DNA of 64,000 nt, from positions 62,001-126,000 of the forward strand of contig CAYNJT010000001.1 in assembly GCA_964397625.1 (NCBI GenBank), read 5' to 3'. Of this stretch, positions 35,831-45,092 are shown piece by piece. The number at the start of each line of letters is the position of its first letter. Positions within the stretch are counted from its first letter, which is position 1. Under the pieces are notes generated by a model. The model did no database searches. It was not told the DNA's origin and worked only from the letters and a program-made list of their open reading frames with translations. The translations under genes and the position numbers were made by a program. The stretch is from Leptolinea sp964397625. GTDB taxonomy: Bacteria; Chloroflexota; Anaerolineae; Anaerolineales; Anaerolineaceae.

Positions 35831-37756
35831 TCAAAGATTGAAAAATGCCGAAACGATCATGATGATGATCGAAAAAAGGATCTGGATGACAAACAGACCG
35901 GCGAGAATGTAAGCCAATGCGGTTATTCCCGAACTGACAGAGGCGGTCGGTATAACCTGGTTTTCTGCCATCAGGCGGATGAGCCGGGCGGTTTCTTTGG
36001 CTGAATCAAGGCGCGACCGCTTTACCGTCTCCTGGATGATCCAATCCTCTTTCAGGTCGGGAATGACAATGCGTTTCCCTGTGAACGTTTCACTGATCGC
36101 CAAAGCTGGATTTTGAATCAGCAAACTGGCGGGGATGACCAGAGCTTTTATATTGGTCAAGTTGATCGTTGGCAAGGATTCCGGTGCCAGTTCTGTAACC
36201 GGGATGTTGGGAGCGACACGCTTTAAGTTTTCTTTTATAGCTTCTACATCCACCATTTCCCCGAAAGAGATGATTCCAATGGGGAAATTCTTATGCCGCT
36301 CCGCCAGGGCCTCCTGGGAGGCTTTTCCATCACTTCGCAAGGCCAGTAAATGATAGACCAGCCAGACAACGATAATGCCCAGGGTTTTGGAATCATGCAG
36401 GAAATCGTCCAGCAAGCTCCCGGGGTTTTCGACAGTCACCCGGCTGATGAGGTTGTACAGCAGCATGCCGGCGGAAGCCATCAGGCCGACAACCAGCGCG
36501 AATAAGACCAGGTAAAGGTAGCTCTTGCGAATGATCGACCGGCGCGCGTGATCGCCGGTCTCGTTGTTCATGGCCGCTTCAGCCTGCATAACCGGCCAGT
36601 TGCGCAGCCAGACGGGCAGACCGATCATAAGCATGGCCAGGGAGTTGCTGATCGAATCAGAATAGGATGCCAGTCCGGTGGATTGCCCGAGAATCTGATC
36701 GATCAATACACCGAAAAGCTGCTGGCAGGCAAAGAAGACCGCGATGTTCCCCAAAAGCGCCAGGATATAAAAATAGAACCGCCTGAGAGCGGCTTTTCGC
36801 AATGGATCCGAAACCTGGTTGATGGTTTGATGCCATGCCCGACCGAAATACGCCCAGATCACCGCCATGGGAATGGCCAGGGCGAGAGTGGAACTCAACC
36901 GGTTGAACAGGTCTCCCACGGTGATCGCTTCACGATCGAGAAGGACGCGCAGGATGACCGCGATCACCCAACCCGCGCTGGACAATGTGATGATCACCCC
37001 GCCCAGGGTGAGCAGGTAAAGCACAACCAACCGAAACAGAGAATTGTATTCAGCAGAAGATTCGAGCGATCTCTCGATGACGCGCCAGTTGTACACCCAG
37101 AGCGGCGCGGCGATCAGAAGTATGGACAATCCGTTGGCCAGGTTTTCACGTGTGGGATTACCAAACCCGGTGGGTGAGAAGAAGATAAATTGCAGAATGA
37201 AAACCACGGCAAACACAAACAGGACGAGGCTGTACAGCATCCAGATGTAGCGGAAAAGGCGCCGCGTTCCAGGGAGGTCATTCCCTGGCATGTTGGCTGC
37301 CCATTCACCCTTAAGTACCCGGTGGAAATAATAGAAGGCAATGGAAAGTACCAGAATGGCAACCAGGTTATCTTGAGTGGTTTGCTGTGATCCAAGGAAC
37401 GCGAAGGTATTATCCAACTCTACCGCGGGTAACAGAACACGGTTTAGCAGGGCGATCAGGTTTTGCGCGATGGGAATGAGTGTGGCGAGGTAGGTTCCGT
37501 ACAGAAAAAATTCCCGAAGCCGGCTGGAACGTTCATCAGAGTCTTTCAGAGCTTCACGCTGTATGAACAGCCAGTGGAACAGGAACATGGGCAGGCCGAC
37601 GATCAGGAAAGCCAATCCACCCGCGATCTGGTCGCCAATATTATTTAATGTGGCCGCGTCGAACAGCGTGCGCGCCAGTGTAATAACGCTCCACAGGATC
37701 ACTTCCAGGCTGATAAACGCTATGAGGTAAAAATAAAGGCGTCGTATGGTACGCAT
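35831..37756 (-). CDS. Polytopic membrane protein with about six DUF5671-like repeats
   Basis: The 641-residue protein consists of tandem modules of 65-75 residues. Each opens with [RL]-R-x-[YF]-x-Y and two membrane helices, with a pattern near G-L-x-x-L-[IL]-x-G-x-P-[MV]-W-x-x-x-W in the second. Modules lie at about 5-69, 78-153, 165-232, 242-313, 326-396 and 412-481; the second and fourth are the most diverged. A soluble domain of about 110 residues follows (FPIGIISFGEMVDVEAIKENL to IRLMAENQ), then one last helix (about 610-635). No catalytic motif is evident. A good ribosome binding site (CGGAG) precedes the ATG. It lies 31 bases after the gene upstream on the same strand. Confidence 0.7.
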   Translation of the reverse strand: MRTIRRLYFYLIAFISLEVILWSVITLARTLFDAATLNNIGDQIAGGLAFLIVGLPMFLFHWLFIQREALKDSDERSSRLREFFLYGTYLATLIPIAQNLIALLNRVLLPAVELDNTFAFLGSQQTTQDNLVAILVLSIAFYYFHRVLKGEWAANMPGNDLPGTRRLFRYIWMLYSLVLFVFAVVFILQFIFFSPTGFGNPTRENLANGLSILLIAAPLWVYNWRVIERSLESSAEYNSLFRLVVLYLLTLGGVIITLSSAGWVIAVILRVLLDREAITVGDLFNRLSSTLALAIPMAVIWAYFGRAWHQTINQVSDPLRKAALRRFYFYILALLGNIAVFFACQQLFGVLIDQILGQSTGLASYSDSISNSLAMLMIGLPVWLRNWPVMQAEAAMNNETGDHARRSIIRKSYLYLVLFALVVGLMASAGMLLYNLISRVTVENPGSLLDDFLHDSKTLGIIVVWLVYHLLALRSDGKASQEALAERHKNFPIGIISFGEMVDVEAIKENLKRVAPNIPVTELAPESLPTINLTNIKALVIPASLLIQNPALAISETFTGKRIVIPDLKEDWIIQETVKRSRLDSAKETARLIRLMAENQVIPTASVSSGITALAYILAGLFVIQILFSIIIMIVSAFFNL

Positions 37757-37787
37757 GAAGTACTCCGTCTAGCGAATCGGTTGAATA

Positions 37788-38261
37788 TCAATACTTTGGG
37801 TTTTCGTTGTACCAGTCATACCCCCAGAATGGATGCGGGAACCGGCGAATCTTCCAGCTGCCGTTTTGCCGTACAAGATCTACGGTTTCATGGTTGCGAG
37901 ACAATTCGTTGAAAGGACCGCCGTAATTTTGTTGGATGATAACCGTGACGAAAGCCGAGTCGCCCGTTATGGAACTGGTACCGAAGGTCAACCCCGCCCG
38001 GTTATACGATTCAAAACTGGTGATAAAGAATTCGCGGAATTTTGAAAAGTCAGGCTTGTTTTCGCCTTCCTGTAAAAACGCGTAGGCTTTCTCAAATTCC
38101 TTTTTCTGCAAGGCAAGAATGTAATTTTGAATAACACCCTGAGGTGTGTCATCTGTTGTATAGCGGGCTTCATTTCGCCGCAAAAAGAACAGGCTTAACG
38201 CGACCACAACCAGCACCAGAATGCCAATCAAAATTCCTATGAGAAATCGATCCTGTTTCAA
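37788..38261 (-). CDS. Membrane-anchored NTF2-like protein, unknown
   Basis: The 157-residue protein has one N-terminal membrane helix (about residues 8-27) and an outer domain whose pattern TPQGVIQNYILALQKKEFEKAY ... GSWKIRRFPHP resembles DUF4878/NTF2-like folds. The start is TTG 38261, supported by AGGAGGG seven bases before it. It is probably co-transcribed with the DUF5671-like repeat protein that follows. No ligand or enzymatic role can be read from it. Confidence 0.6.
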   Translation of the reverse strand: MKQDRFLIGILIGILVLVVVALSLFFLRRNEARYTTDDTPQGVIQNYILALQKKEFEKAYAFLQEGENKPDFSKFREFFITSFESYNRAGLTFGTSSITGDSAFVTVIIQQNYGGPFNELSRNHETVDLVRQNGSWKIRRFPHPFWGYDWYNENPKY

Positions 38262-38336
38262 CCTGCCCTCCTACGAACAATATCAAAAGCCTGACAAATG
38301 TCCATTTCCATTGTACAGATTTCAATAAAACAAACC

Positions 38337-38361
38337 AACCCCGGGCATAAAGTCCGGGGTT
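38337..38361 (-). terminator. Rho-independent terminator of xpt
   Basis: On the minus strand AACCCCGG and CCGGGGTT form a perfect 8-bp stem with a 9-base loop, followed by GGTTTGTTTTATTG. It lies about 50 bases beyond the xpt stop. Confidence 0.75.
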
Positions 38362-38409
38362 GATTGATTATTCAAGAAGACAGTCAGGCTCTGGAGTATT
38401 CTCGAAATG

Positions 38410-38988
38410 TCAATCTCGAAAGATGATCTGGCCGTTTTCCATGGAATCGATACACACCAGAGAGACCACTGGAACGCCCAGCGATTCAAGCCCCTGTCGG
38501 CCGCCTTCAAACGCCTTCTCGATCAACGCGCCGATTCCCACCAGTTCGGCGCCGGCAGCCTGTACCAATCTGACCAGACCAAGAATCGTGGAACCAGATG
38601 CCAGAAAATCATCGATGATTAACACTTTTTCGCCGCGGGGTAGATAGCTGGGCGAAACGATCAAGTCCACCATGTTGCCTTTCGTGTGTGAAGGCGCGAC
38701 GGTGAAATATACCTGGTCGGGCATGGTGATCGGTTTATGCTTGCGCGCGTACACCACCGGTAAAGACATGTGTTTGCCTGCCATTAGCGCCGGGGCTATA
38801 CCGGAGATTTCGGCGGTTAGAATGCGGTCAGCACCGCTTTTGGCAAATCGACGCGCGAATTCCACCCCGCAGGCATCCATGAGCATGGGATCCACCTGAT
38901 GATTGATAAAACTGTCAACGCGCAGGATCCCATTGTCGAGATTCTTCCCCTCTTTCATGATCCGGTCTCTTAATAACTGCATGTTCAT
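38410..38988 (-). CDS. xpt: Xanthine phosphoribosyltransferase
   Basis: Xpt converts xanthine and PRPP to XMP in purine salvage. The 192-residue protein has the PRPP-binding motif VLIIDDFLASGST near residue 122, the N-terminal LLRDRIMKEGKN and LRVDSFINHQVDP typical of Xpt, and VYARKHKPITM near 80. GGAGGA lies six bases before the ATG. In many Firmicutes xpt is under a purine riboswitch; the 87-base gap to maf leaves no room for one here. Confidence 0.92.
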   Translation of the reverse strand: MNMQLLRDRIMKEGKNLDNGILRVDSFINHQVDPMLMDACGVEFARRFAKSGADRILTAEISGIAPALMAGKHMSLPVVYARKHKPITMPDQVYFTVAPSHTKGNMVDLIVSPSYLPRGEKVLIIDDFLASGSTILGLVRLVQAAGAELVGIGALIEKAFEGGRQGLESLGVPVVSLVCIDSMENGQIIFRD

Positions 38989-39008
38989 CCTCCAGTCTGA
39001 TATGCTGT

Positions 39009-39014
39009 ATTGTA
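39009..39014 (-). promoter_or_regulatory. Probable -10 box of xpt
   Basis: Minus-strand TACAAT lies 20 bases before the xpt ATG. Transcription would start about 12 bases before the ATG, leaving just the ribosome binding site in the leader. No clear -35 box is seen. Confidence 0.35.
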
Positions 39015-39057
39015 ATCTTCATTTTAACGGTTGGACTGATTATTCAATTCTCAATCG

Positions 39058-39066
39058 TGTTAAAAT
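39058..39066 (+). promoter_or_regulatory. Extended -10 of maf, nearly leaderless
   Basis: TGTTAAAAT is an extended -10 element with one mismatch, nine bases before the maf ATG. Transcription would start one to three bases before the ATG. No ribosome binding site is seen. Confidence 0.4.
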
Positions 39067-39075
39067 CTTTTCAAG

Positions 39076-39741
39076 ATGTCCGAACCTCCATTCATCATCC
39101 TGGCATCCAATTCGCCCCGCCGGCAGGACCTGCTCTCCCTGACAGGCTGGTATTACATATCGGTACCAGCTGATATCGATGAAACTCCCAGGGCAGGCGA
39201 AACCCCGCAAAGCCATGTGTTGAGGTTGGCTGAGGAAAAAGCCCGCGCATGCCTTACAACGCGTAAAGGCCTGATCCTGGCAGCCGATACGATCGTTGTG
39301 GATGGTGACCGTATTTTGGGGAAACCGATTGATCAGGCGGATGCCAGCCGGATGCTGCTTCAATTGCGCGGCCGGATACACCGTGTGATGACTGCAATCG
39401 CGATCTTTGACCGTGAAACCGGCCGCCTGGAAAGAGATCTGTGCGTGACGGAAGTACCCATGCGCCAATATACGGATAATGAGATCACAGCGTACATAAA
39501 GACCGGCGACCCCATGGATAAAGCCGGCGCGTATGCCATTCAACACGGCGGTTTTCATCCTGTGGAAAATTTCAACGGGTGCTTTGCCAGCGTGATGGGA
39601 CTGCCCCTGTGCCACGTAAGCCGTCTTGCCGCGAAGTTTGACCTCATATCTATCTCTGATATGGTGGATAACTGCGAGAGCATAAACCGCTATATCTGCC
39701 CGATACACAAACAGGTGGAAAGCGGGGCGGATGTTGGTTGA
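39076..39741 (+). CDS. maf: Maf-type nucleoside triphosphate pyrophosphatase
   Basis: Maf proteins hydrolyse non-canonical or methylated nucleoside triphosphates (such as dTTP/UTP) to monophosphates. The 221-residue protein has the N-terminal substrate loop LASNSPRRQDLL, AADTIVVDGDRILGKP near residue 73 and DKAGAYAIQ near 149. It is about 20-25 residues longer than usual because of a C-terminal extension after LISISDM that contains two Cys and two His (NCESINRYICPIHKQVES). The 3' end overlaps the next gene. Confidence 0.9.
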   Translation: MSEPPFIILASNSPRRQDLLSLTGWYYISVPADIDETPRAGETPQSHVLRLAEEKARACLTTRKGLILAADTIVVDGDRILGKPIDQADASRMLLQLRGRIHRVMTAIAIFDRETGRLERDLCVTEVPMRQYTDNEITAYIKTGDPMDKAGAYAIQHGGFHPVENFNGCFASVMGLPLCHVSRLAAKFDLISISDMVDNCESINRYICPIHKQVESGADVG

Positions 39742-41995
39742 CTCAATGAAACGCATTTTTTTCCGATTGCGGCAATTCGTTTTATACCTGAGTGCCCTGG
39801 TTTTCGTGATTTCTTCATGCACTCCGGTATCATTTTCACCTGAAAACCTGGGGGCGGTCATTCCCACCCGACTGCCATCCACAAATTCGATTGATGCCCA
39901 GGCCACTGTTACCCAGTTCCTGGAGGCCTGGCAGGCGGAAGATTACGACAGGATGTACAGCCTGATCACATCTGTCAGCCGGGATGCCATCTCGCGGGAT
40001 GATTTTGAAAAGAAATACCGTGATACCGCCCAGAATTTGGGATATGAAAGCCTGACTGCCTCCATCCTTTCCGTCATGCCTGGAAATCCAATGACCCAGG
40101 TGAACACGCACGTTGTCTATAAAACCACGGTTTTCGGTGAGATCAGCCGCGATATTCTGATGAATGTCACCCGGGAAGAGAACTTCTGGCGCATACAATG
40201 GGAAGACGGTTTGATTCTTCCAGAGTTGCATGGTGGAAATTGGTTAACTTCCGAATTTGAATCCTCCGGTCGGGGGGATATTTATGACCGTAATGGAGCC
40301 ACCATCGCCGCGCAGATTGATGCCGTGGCCATTGGCGTGAAACCGGATGACCTGATCAAACCGCAGGAAGGCAACCTGCTGTTAACTTTATCAAAATTAA
40401 CCGGTCGGTCGAGCGAATCCATTCTGAAGCAGATCAATGCCGGCCGTGATCAAGACTATGTCCCCATCAGCGAGGTTACCGCCCAGGCCGCTCAGAAGAT
40501 GTCAGAAGAGCTGAGCCTGATGAGAGGACTGGTGATGACGCCATTCAAAGGGCGCTTTTATTTTGATGAAGGAGTGGCACCGCAAACTGTTGGTTATTTA
40601 TTAAAGATATCCCCGGAACAGCTCGAGGAATACCGCCGCAAGGGGTACTCGGGTGAAGAACGGGTGGGCGTTTCAGGCTTGGAAGCCTGGGCGGAGCCCC
40701 AGTTGGCCGGTATTCGCGGGGGCTCAGTGTATGTGCGCGACCCCAAAGGAAACATTTTGACCCGTCTGGCGAATTCAAAATCCAAAGCGCCGGAATACAT
40801 GCACACAACATTGGATAAGGACCTGCAAATCCAGGCGCAGCGCGCCATGGAAGGATACAGGGGCGCCATTGTCGTTATGGAACGGGACAGCGGCCGTATT
40901 CTGGCCATGGTTTCTTCTCCCGGGTATGACGCGAATTTGTTTGAAACCTCGAATTACAATTCTCCGATAATGATGACCGCCGCGTTGAATGATCCGGATA
41001 ACCGGCTATTGAATCGGGTCACTCAGGCCGCCTATCCCATGGGATCTGTTTTCAAAATTGTTACCATGGCAGCCGCGCTGGAAAGCGGCCTGTTTCGTTC
41101 GAATACAACTTACGATTGCGGTTACCGCTTCACCGAACTCCCAGGAGTCACGCTTTATGACTGGACGTATACCTATGGGAAAAGCCCCAGTGGAAAAATA
41201 GATTTAATGGGCGCGTTGATCCGCTCCTGTAACCCTTATTTTTGGCATATCGGCCTGGAGTTGTTTCGCAAGGGAGAATCCAACGACATCGTTGACCATG
41301 CCTCCGCATTTGGATTGGGAAAACCTACCGGCATACGAGAGCTGGAGGAGGTAACCGGACAGATATTGGATCCGCGCAGTGAGGGTGATGCGGTTCAACT
41401 GGCCATCGGACAGGGTTCCATGTTGGCTACACCTCTTCAGGTGGCGGTGATGATCTCGGCTATTGGCAATGGCGGAAATTTATACCGGCCGTATATCGTC
41501 TCCAAATTTACAACCACTGATGGAGCGGTGATCAACACGTATGAGCCCGAAGTGGTAGGCAAACTAAACGAGCGGCCGGAGATCATGGATGTGATCCGCA
41601 AGTCCATGCGCAAGGTGGTTACTGATGATCATGGTACCGCTCAAGCCGCGCTGGCAGGTATCAGTGTGCCGGTGTATGGGAAAACCGGAACGGCATCCAC
41701 CGCGCAGGAAGAGCCGCACTCTTGGTTTGCCGGGTATACAGACGGCGCGAAAGAGACCAATAAACCGGATATAACAATTGTAGTGATAGCTGAACACGCC
41801 GGAGAAGGCTCAATGGTTGCCGCCCCCATTTTCCGGCGCGTTATGGAGATCTACTATAACGGGCGTCCTTCAAAGTTATTTCCCTGGGAATCTTCGTTAT
41901 ACGTAACCCGGGAAATTGTCCCCACTGCCACACCCACCGGTCAGGCTGAGATGACCCAACCGGTACCGACCGGTACATTGAGTGCCACGCCGTGA
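39731..41995 (+). CDS. Class B penicillin-binding protein (lipoprotein form)
   Basis: This transpeptidase cross-links peptidoglycan on the outer face of the membrane. The 754-residue protein has an N-terminal lipobox (VISSC), an NTF2-like MecA-N-type domain (about 50-165), a dimerisation domain (about 175-345, with GRGDIYDRNGATIA) and a transpeptidase domain (about 380-715). Catalytic motifs are SVFK (Ser439, Lys442), SCN in IRSCNPYFWH, and KTGTAST. A Thr/Pro tail ends it. The frame opens at ATG 39731, overlapping maf; ATG 39746 (MKRIFFRLRQ) is an equally good start and gives a more usual signal peptide. The MecA-N-type domain recalls low-affinity PBPs, but beta-lactam resistance cannot be inferred. 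Confidence 0.88.
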   Translation: MLVDSMKRIFFRLRQFVLYLSALVFVISSCTPVSFSPENLGAVIPTRLPSTNSIDAQATVTQFLEAWQAEDYDRMYSLITSVSRDAISRDDFEKKYRDTAQNLGYESLTASILSVMPGNPMTQVNTHVVYKTTVFGEISRDILMNVTREENFWRIQWEDGLILPELHGGNWLTSEFESSGRGDIYDRNGATIAAQIDAVAIGVKPDDLIKPQEGNLLLTLSKLTGRSSESILKQINAGRDQDYVPISEVTAQAAQKMSEELSLMRGLVMTPFKGRFYFDEGVAPQTVGYLLKISPEQLEEYRRKGYSGEERVGVSGLEAWAEPQLAGIRGGSVYVRDPKGNILTRLANSKSKAPEYMHTTLDKDLQIQAQRAMEGYRGAIVVMERDSGRILAMVSSPGYDANLFETSNYNSPIMMTAALNDPDNRLLNRVTQAAYPMGSVFKIVTMAAALESGLFRSNTTYDCGYRFTELPGVTLYDWTYTYGKSPSGKIDLMGALIRSCNPYFWHIGLELFRKGESNDIVDHASAFGLGKPTGIRELEEVTGQILDPRSEGDAVQLAIGQGSMLATPLQVAVMISAIGNGGNLYRPYIVSKFTTTDGAVINTYEPEVVGKLNERPEIMDVIRKSMRKVVTDDHGTAQAALAGISVPVYGKTGTASTAQEEPHSWFAGYTDGAKETNKPDITIVVIAEHAGEGSMVAAPIFRRVMEIYYNGRPSKLFPWESSLYVTREIVPTATPTGQAEMTQPVPTGTLSATP

Positions 41996-42906
41996 GTCAG
42001 ACGTATTTAACTGGGCTGGTCATTCGCACGCAATCCGGTTTTGCCCGGGTGCACACGGCTGAAGGCGTTTTTACCTGTCGTTTGCGGGGAAAATTAAAAC
42101 AGCATCATTCGTTAAGTGATATTCTGGCCGTGGGCGACACGGTTGAAATTACCAGGGTTAACTCGCAGGAGGGGATGATTGAACGAGTGAACGAGCGCAG
42201 ACGGGTACTGTCTCGTCAGGCGCCGGTGGCGCGCGGCACGCACGAGCAGGTATTGATAGCCAATCCTGATCAGGTTATCCTGGTGTTTGCCTGTGCGAAT
42301 CCAGAACCACATGTCCGCATGGCAGACCGGTTCCTTATTGGGCTGGAAAAATATGAAATTCCTGCGTTGATTGTTCTGAACAAAACCGATATCGCCGACC
42401 TCCCCGTGATCCAGTCCATGTTTGGACACTATACGGCATTGGGTTTTCCTGTTTATTATGTTTCCGCCAGGCATAAAGTAGGGCTGGCCGAGCTGAAATC
42501 TGAACTGATCGGGAAGATTTCCGTGCTTGCCGGACCTTCGGGTGTGGGAAAGACCAGCCTTTTAAATGCCCTCCAACCGGGTTTGGGTTTGCAGGTGCGT
42601 GATGTAAGCCGACAGACGTCCAAAGGGACGCATACCACGCAGGTCAGGGAATTATTCCCGCTGGATGAGGGAGGCTGGCTGGCCGATCTGCCGGGCATAC
42701 GCAGCCTGGGGTTATGGGACATTCAACCCGAAGAGCTGGACGGTTATTTCCGTGAGATCCGAGATCTGGTGGCGGATTGCCAGTTCAATGATTGTACCCA
42801 TCGTAATGAACCGGGATGCGCGGTTCGCAGAGCAGCGGAGGAGGGTAGAATTAACCCGGCCCGCTATGACTCATACTTGCGCTTACGGTTTGGAGATGAA
42901 GAATAA
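41992..42906 (+). CDS. rsgA: Ribosome small-subunit-dependent GTPase A
   Basis: RsgA checks late assembly of the 30S subunit. The 304-residue protein has an N-terminal OB fold (about 8-80), a circularly permuted GTPase with NKTD near residue 126 ahead of the P-loop GPSGVGKTS near 181 and DLPGIRSLG near 229, and the C-terminal zinc site C-x6-C-x-H-x5-C (CQFNDCTHRNEPGC). The start is GTG 41992, overlapping the TGA of the penicillin-binding protein gene, so the two are coupled. Confidence 0.93.
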   Translation: MSQTYLTGLVIRTQSGFARVHTAEGVFTCRLRGKLKQHHSLSDILAVGDTVEITRVNSQEGMIERVNERRRVLSRQAPVARGTHEQVLIANPDQVILVFACANPEPHVRMADRFLIGLEKYEIPALIVLNKTDIADLPVIQSMFGHYTALGFPVYYVSARHKVGLAELKSELIGKISVLAGPSGVGKTSLLNALQPGLGLQVRDVSRQTSKGTHTTQVRELFPLDEGGWLADLPGIRSLGLWDIQPEELDGYFREIRDLVADCQFNDCTHRNEPGCAVRRAAEEGRINPARYDSYLRLRFGDEE

Positions 42907-42994
42907 ACTCGCAAAAATTCACTCCAGGTAACTCCAGATAGTCACCCATTTTGCTGATTTTTGACACTTTTAAAGAATTTTAAAAACAGTATGT

Positions 42995-43023
42995 TTGACT
43001 CTACTGTAAAAAACAGATAGAAT
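42995..43023 (+). promoter_or_regulatory. Promoter of the peptide transporter operon
   Basis: TTGACT (42995-43000) and TAGAAT (43018-43023) are exactly 17 bases apart, each with one mismatch to consensus. The leader would be about 85 nt. Confidence 0.65.
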
Positions 43024-43038
43024 AACTACACTATTCAT

Positions 43039-43062
43039 GCCTCCAGATGTCGTCTGGAAGGC
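43039..43062 (+). other. Stem-loop in the oppD leader
   Basis: GCCTCCAGA (43039-43047) pairs with TCTGGAAGGC (43053-43062) with one bulged A and loop TGTCG. It begins about 10 bases after the expected transcription start and lacks a close T-run, so protection of the 5' end or attenuation are both possible. Confidence 0.45.
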
Positions 43063-43115
43063 TGTGTTGTTATTTTACATAGTGCAGTAATCTTCAGAAA
43101 CGAGGTTGTATTTGC

Positions 43116-44102
43116 ATGGCCGAAATTTTAAGTGTGCAAGGCCTTGAAACACAATTCCGAACCCGTGAAGGAATCGTTCATGCTGTAAATGGAGTGTCAT
43201 TCAATCTGGATGAGGGGGAGACATTAGGAATAGTAGGTGAGAGTGGTTGTGGGAAAAGCGTATCGGTAATGTCGATGCTGCGTTTGATTCCCTCTCCGCC
43301 CGGACAGGTTGTTGCCGGGAAAGCCCTTTTTCAGGGCAGGGATCTGCTGACCATGACGGATGACGAAATCCGGCATATACGCGGCGCCCAGATTAGCATG
43401 GTTTTTCAGGATCCCATGACCTTTTTCAATCCGGTATTGACCATTGGAAAACAGGTTTCAGAGCCATTGGAAGTTCATAACGGGATGAACAAAAAAATGG
43501 CCTATGACCGGGCCGCGCAAGTTTTGGAGATGGTAGGTATTCCCCGCGCCAAAGAACGCCTGGATGATTACCCCCACCAATTCTCGGGTGGCATGCGCCA
43601 GCGGGTGATGATTGCCATGGCGTTGATCACCAATCCGCAACTATTAATTGCGGATGAACCTACCACGGCGTTGGATGTGACCATTCAGGCACAAATCGTC
43701 GAACTTGTTCAACGTTTACGCCAGGAATTGGGCATGGCCATCATCTGGATCACGCACGACCTGGGGATCATCGCCGGTCTGGCTAAAAGGGTGGCGGTCA
43801 TGTATGGCGGCTGCATTGTGGAAGAAGCGGGTGTTAAAGAATTGTATGCCAACCCGATGCACCCATACACACGCGGCCTTCTGGGCAGCCTGCCGCGTAT
43901 GGATGAAACGGATCATCGTCGGTTGGTATCCATCGATGGTCTCCCTCCAATTCTGATGGAAAAGCCAAAGTCCTGTCCATTTCTATCACGGTGTACCTAT
44001 GCCGTTGAACGCTGTAAAACCGAAAATCCCGGTTTGAAGAACCTGACCCCGAGTCATAAAGTAGCCTGCTGGGTGGATCCCAATACGGGAAGGGAATATT
44101 AA
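43116..44102 (+). CDS. oppD: Peptide ABC transporter ATPase (OppD/DppD)
   Basis: The 328-residue ATPase powers uptake by the permeases encoded further down. It has Walker A GESGCGKSV near residue 40, the family-specific MVFQDPMTFFNP, signature FSGGMRQR near 155, Walker B LLIADEPTTALDV and the C-terminal oligopeptide/dipeptide domain with CPFLSRCTYAVERC, where cysteines in OppD-type ATPases can hold an iron-sulfur cluster. It is the first gene of an operon in the order D-F-A-B-C; oppF begins three bases after its stop. Confidence 0.92.
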   Translation: MAEILSVQGLETQFRTREGIVHAVNGVSFNLDEGETLGIVGESGCGKSVSVMSMLRLIPSPPGQVVAGKALFQGRDLLTMTDDEIRHIRGAQISMVFQDPMTFFNPVLTIGKQVSEPLEVHNGMNKKMAYDRAAQVLEMVGIPRAKERLDDYPHQFSGGMRQRVMIAMALITNPQLLIADEPTTALDVTIQAQIVELVQRLRQELGMAIIWITHDLGIIAGLAKRVAVMYGGCIVEEAGVKELYANPMHPYTRGLLGSLPRMDETDHRRLVSIDGLPPILMEKPKSCPFLSRCTYAVERCKTENPGLKNLTPSHKVACWVDPNTGREY

Positions 44103-44105
44103 TCG

Positions 44106-45092
44106 ATGGCAGACCGTGAAATCTTACTTAAAGTAGATCATCTGGTTAAATATTTCCCCATCATGCATGGGTTTGTGTTCCAATCCCATTCAGGAGATGT
44201 CCACGCGGTTGATGATGTCTCCTTCGAAATATATCGGGGAGAAACACTTGGTCTGGTGGGTGAATCGGGCTGCGGGAAGTCGACTACCGGGCGCACCATT
44301 CTGCAACTTTACCGCCCCACATCCGGCCATGTCTATTTCAAGGGGAATGACCTGGTGAAAATGAAGGGAGAATCCCTTCGGAAGACCCGCAAGAAAATGC
44401 AGATGATCTTCCAGGATCCATATGCTTCATTAAATCCCCGCATGAAAATAAGCGACATCATCGCTGAGCCGATGGTCATTCATAACACGTACAAAGGGAA
44501 AGAGCTGAAAGACCGGGTTCTCCATCTTTTGGAATTGGTGGGATTGAACACGGCTTTTGCCGAACGCTATCCGCACGAATTTTCCGGCGGCCAACGCCAA
44601 CGAATCGGCATTGCGCGCGCCCTGGCGCTGGACCCTGACCTGATCATCTGCGACGAACCGATTGCCGCCCTGGATGTCTCTGTACAGGCACAGGTGGTAA
44701 ATCTACTCGAAGACCTGCAAAAAGAGCTTGGCCTCACATATCTGTTCATCGCACACGATCTCTCCATGGTTAAACACATCAGTAACCGGGTCGCGGTCAT
44801 GTACCTGGGGATTATTGTGGAGACAGCTTCACGGGATGACCTGTATTACAAACCCTTACATCCCTATACCCAGGCGTTATTGTCCGCGGTTCCCATTCCA
44901 GACCCCATGGCGGAAGAAAAACGCAAGCGCACCATTTTGGAAGGCGATGTTCCGTCTCCTGTTGATCCACCCAGCGGTTGCCGCTTCAGAACACGATGCC
45001 CGATCGCGCAGGCGGTATGTGCGGAATCCAGGCCTGAATTAAGAGAGGTTTCACCCGGCCATTTTGTGGCCTGTCATCTTGTAAAACCTTGA
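44106..45092 (+). CDS. oppF: Peptide ABC transporter ATPase (OppF/DppF)
   Basis: This is the second ATPase of the heterodimer. The 328-residue protein has GESGCGKST, MQMIFQDPYASLNPRM, FSGGQRQRIGIARAL and LIICDEPIAALDVSVQAQ, and the C-terminal peptide-transporter extension with CRFRTRCPIAQAVC. It begins four bases after the oppD stop. A hairpin and a short gap separate it from the gene for the binding protein. Confidence 0.92.
   Translation: MADREILLKVDHLVKYFPIMHGFVFQSHSGDVHAVDDVSFEIYRGETLGLVGESGCGKSTTGRTILQLYRPTSGHVYFKGNDLVKMKGESLRKTRKKMQMIFQDPYASLNPRMKISDIIAEPMVIHNTYKGKELKDRVLHLLELVGLNTAFAERYPHEFSGGQRQRIGIARALALDPDLIICDEPIAALDVSVQAQVVNLLEDLQKELGLTYLFIAHDLSMVKHISNRVAVMYLGIIVETASRDDLYYKPLHPYTQALLSAVPIPDPMAEEKRKRTILEGDVPSPVDPPSGCRFRTRCPIAQAVCAESRPELREVSPGHFVACHLVKP

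Noticed and set aside
38989..39075. Purine riboswitch before xpt
   Set aside because: The gap to maf is 87 bases and carries only a promoter and a ribosome binding site; no three-stem purine aptamer pattern is present.
39040..39906. 288-residue minus-strand frame across maf
   Set aside because: It is the antisense of maf and of the start of the penicillin-binding protein gene, both with clear family motifs; its own sequence has no domain.
42907..43115. tRNA or other RNA gene in the 209-base gap before oppD
   Set aside because: No cloverleaf or conserved TTCGA loop was found. The gap holds a promoter, a hairpin and AT-rich leader only.
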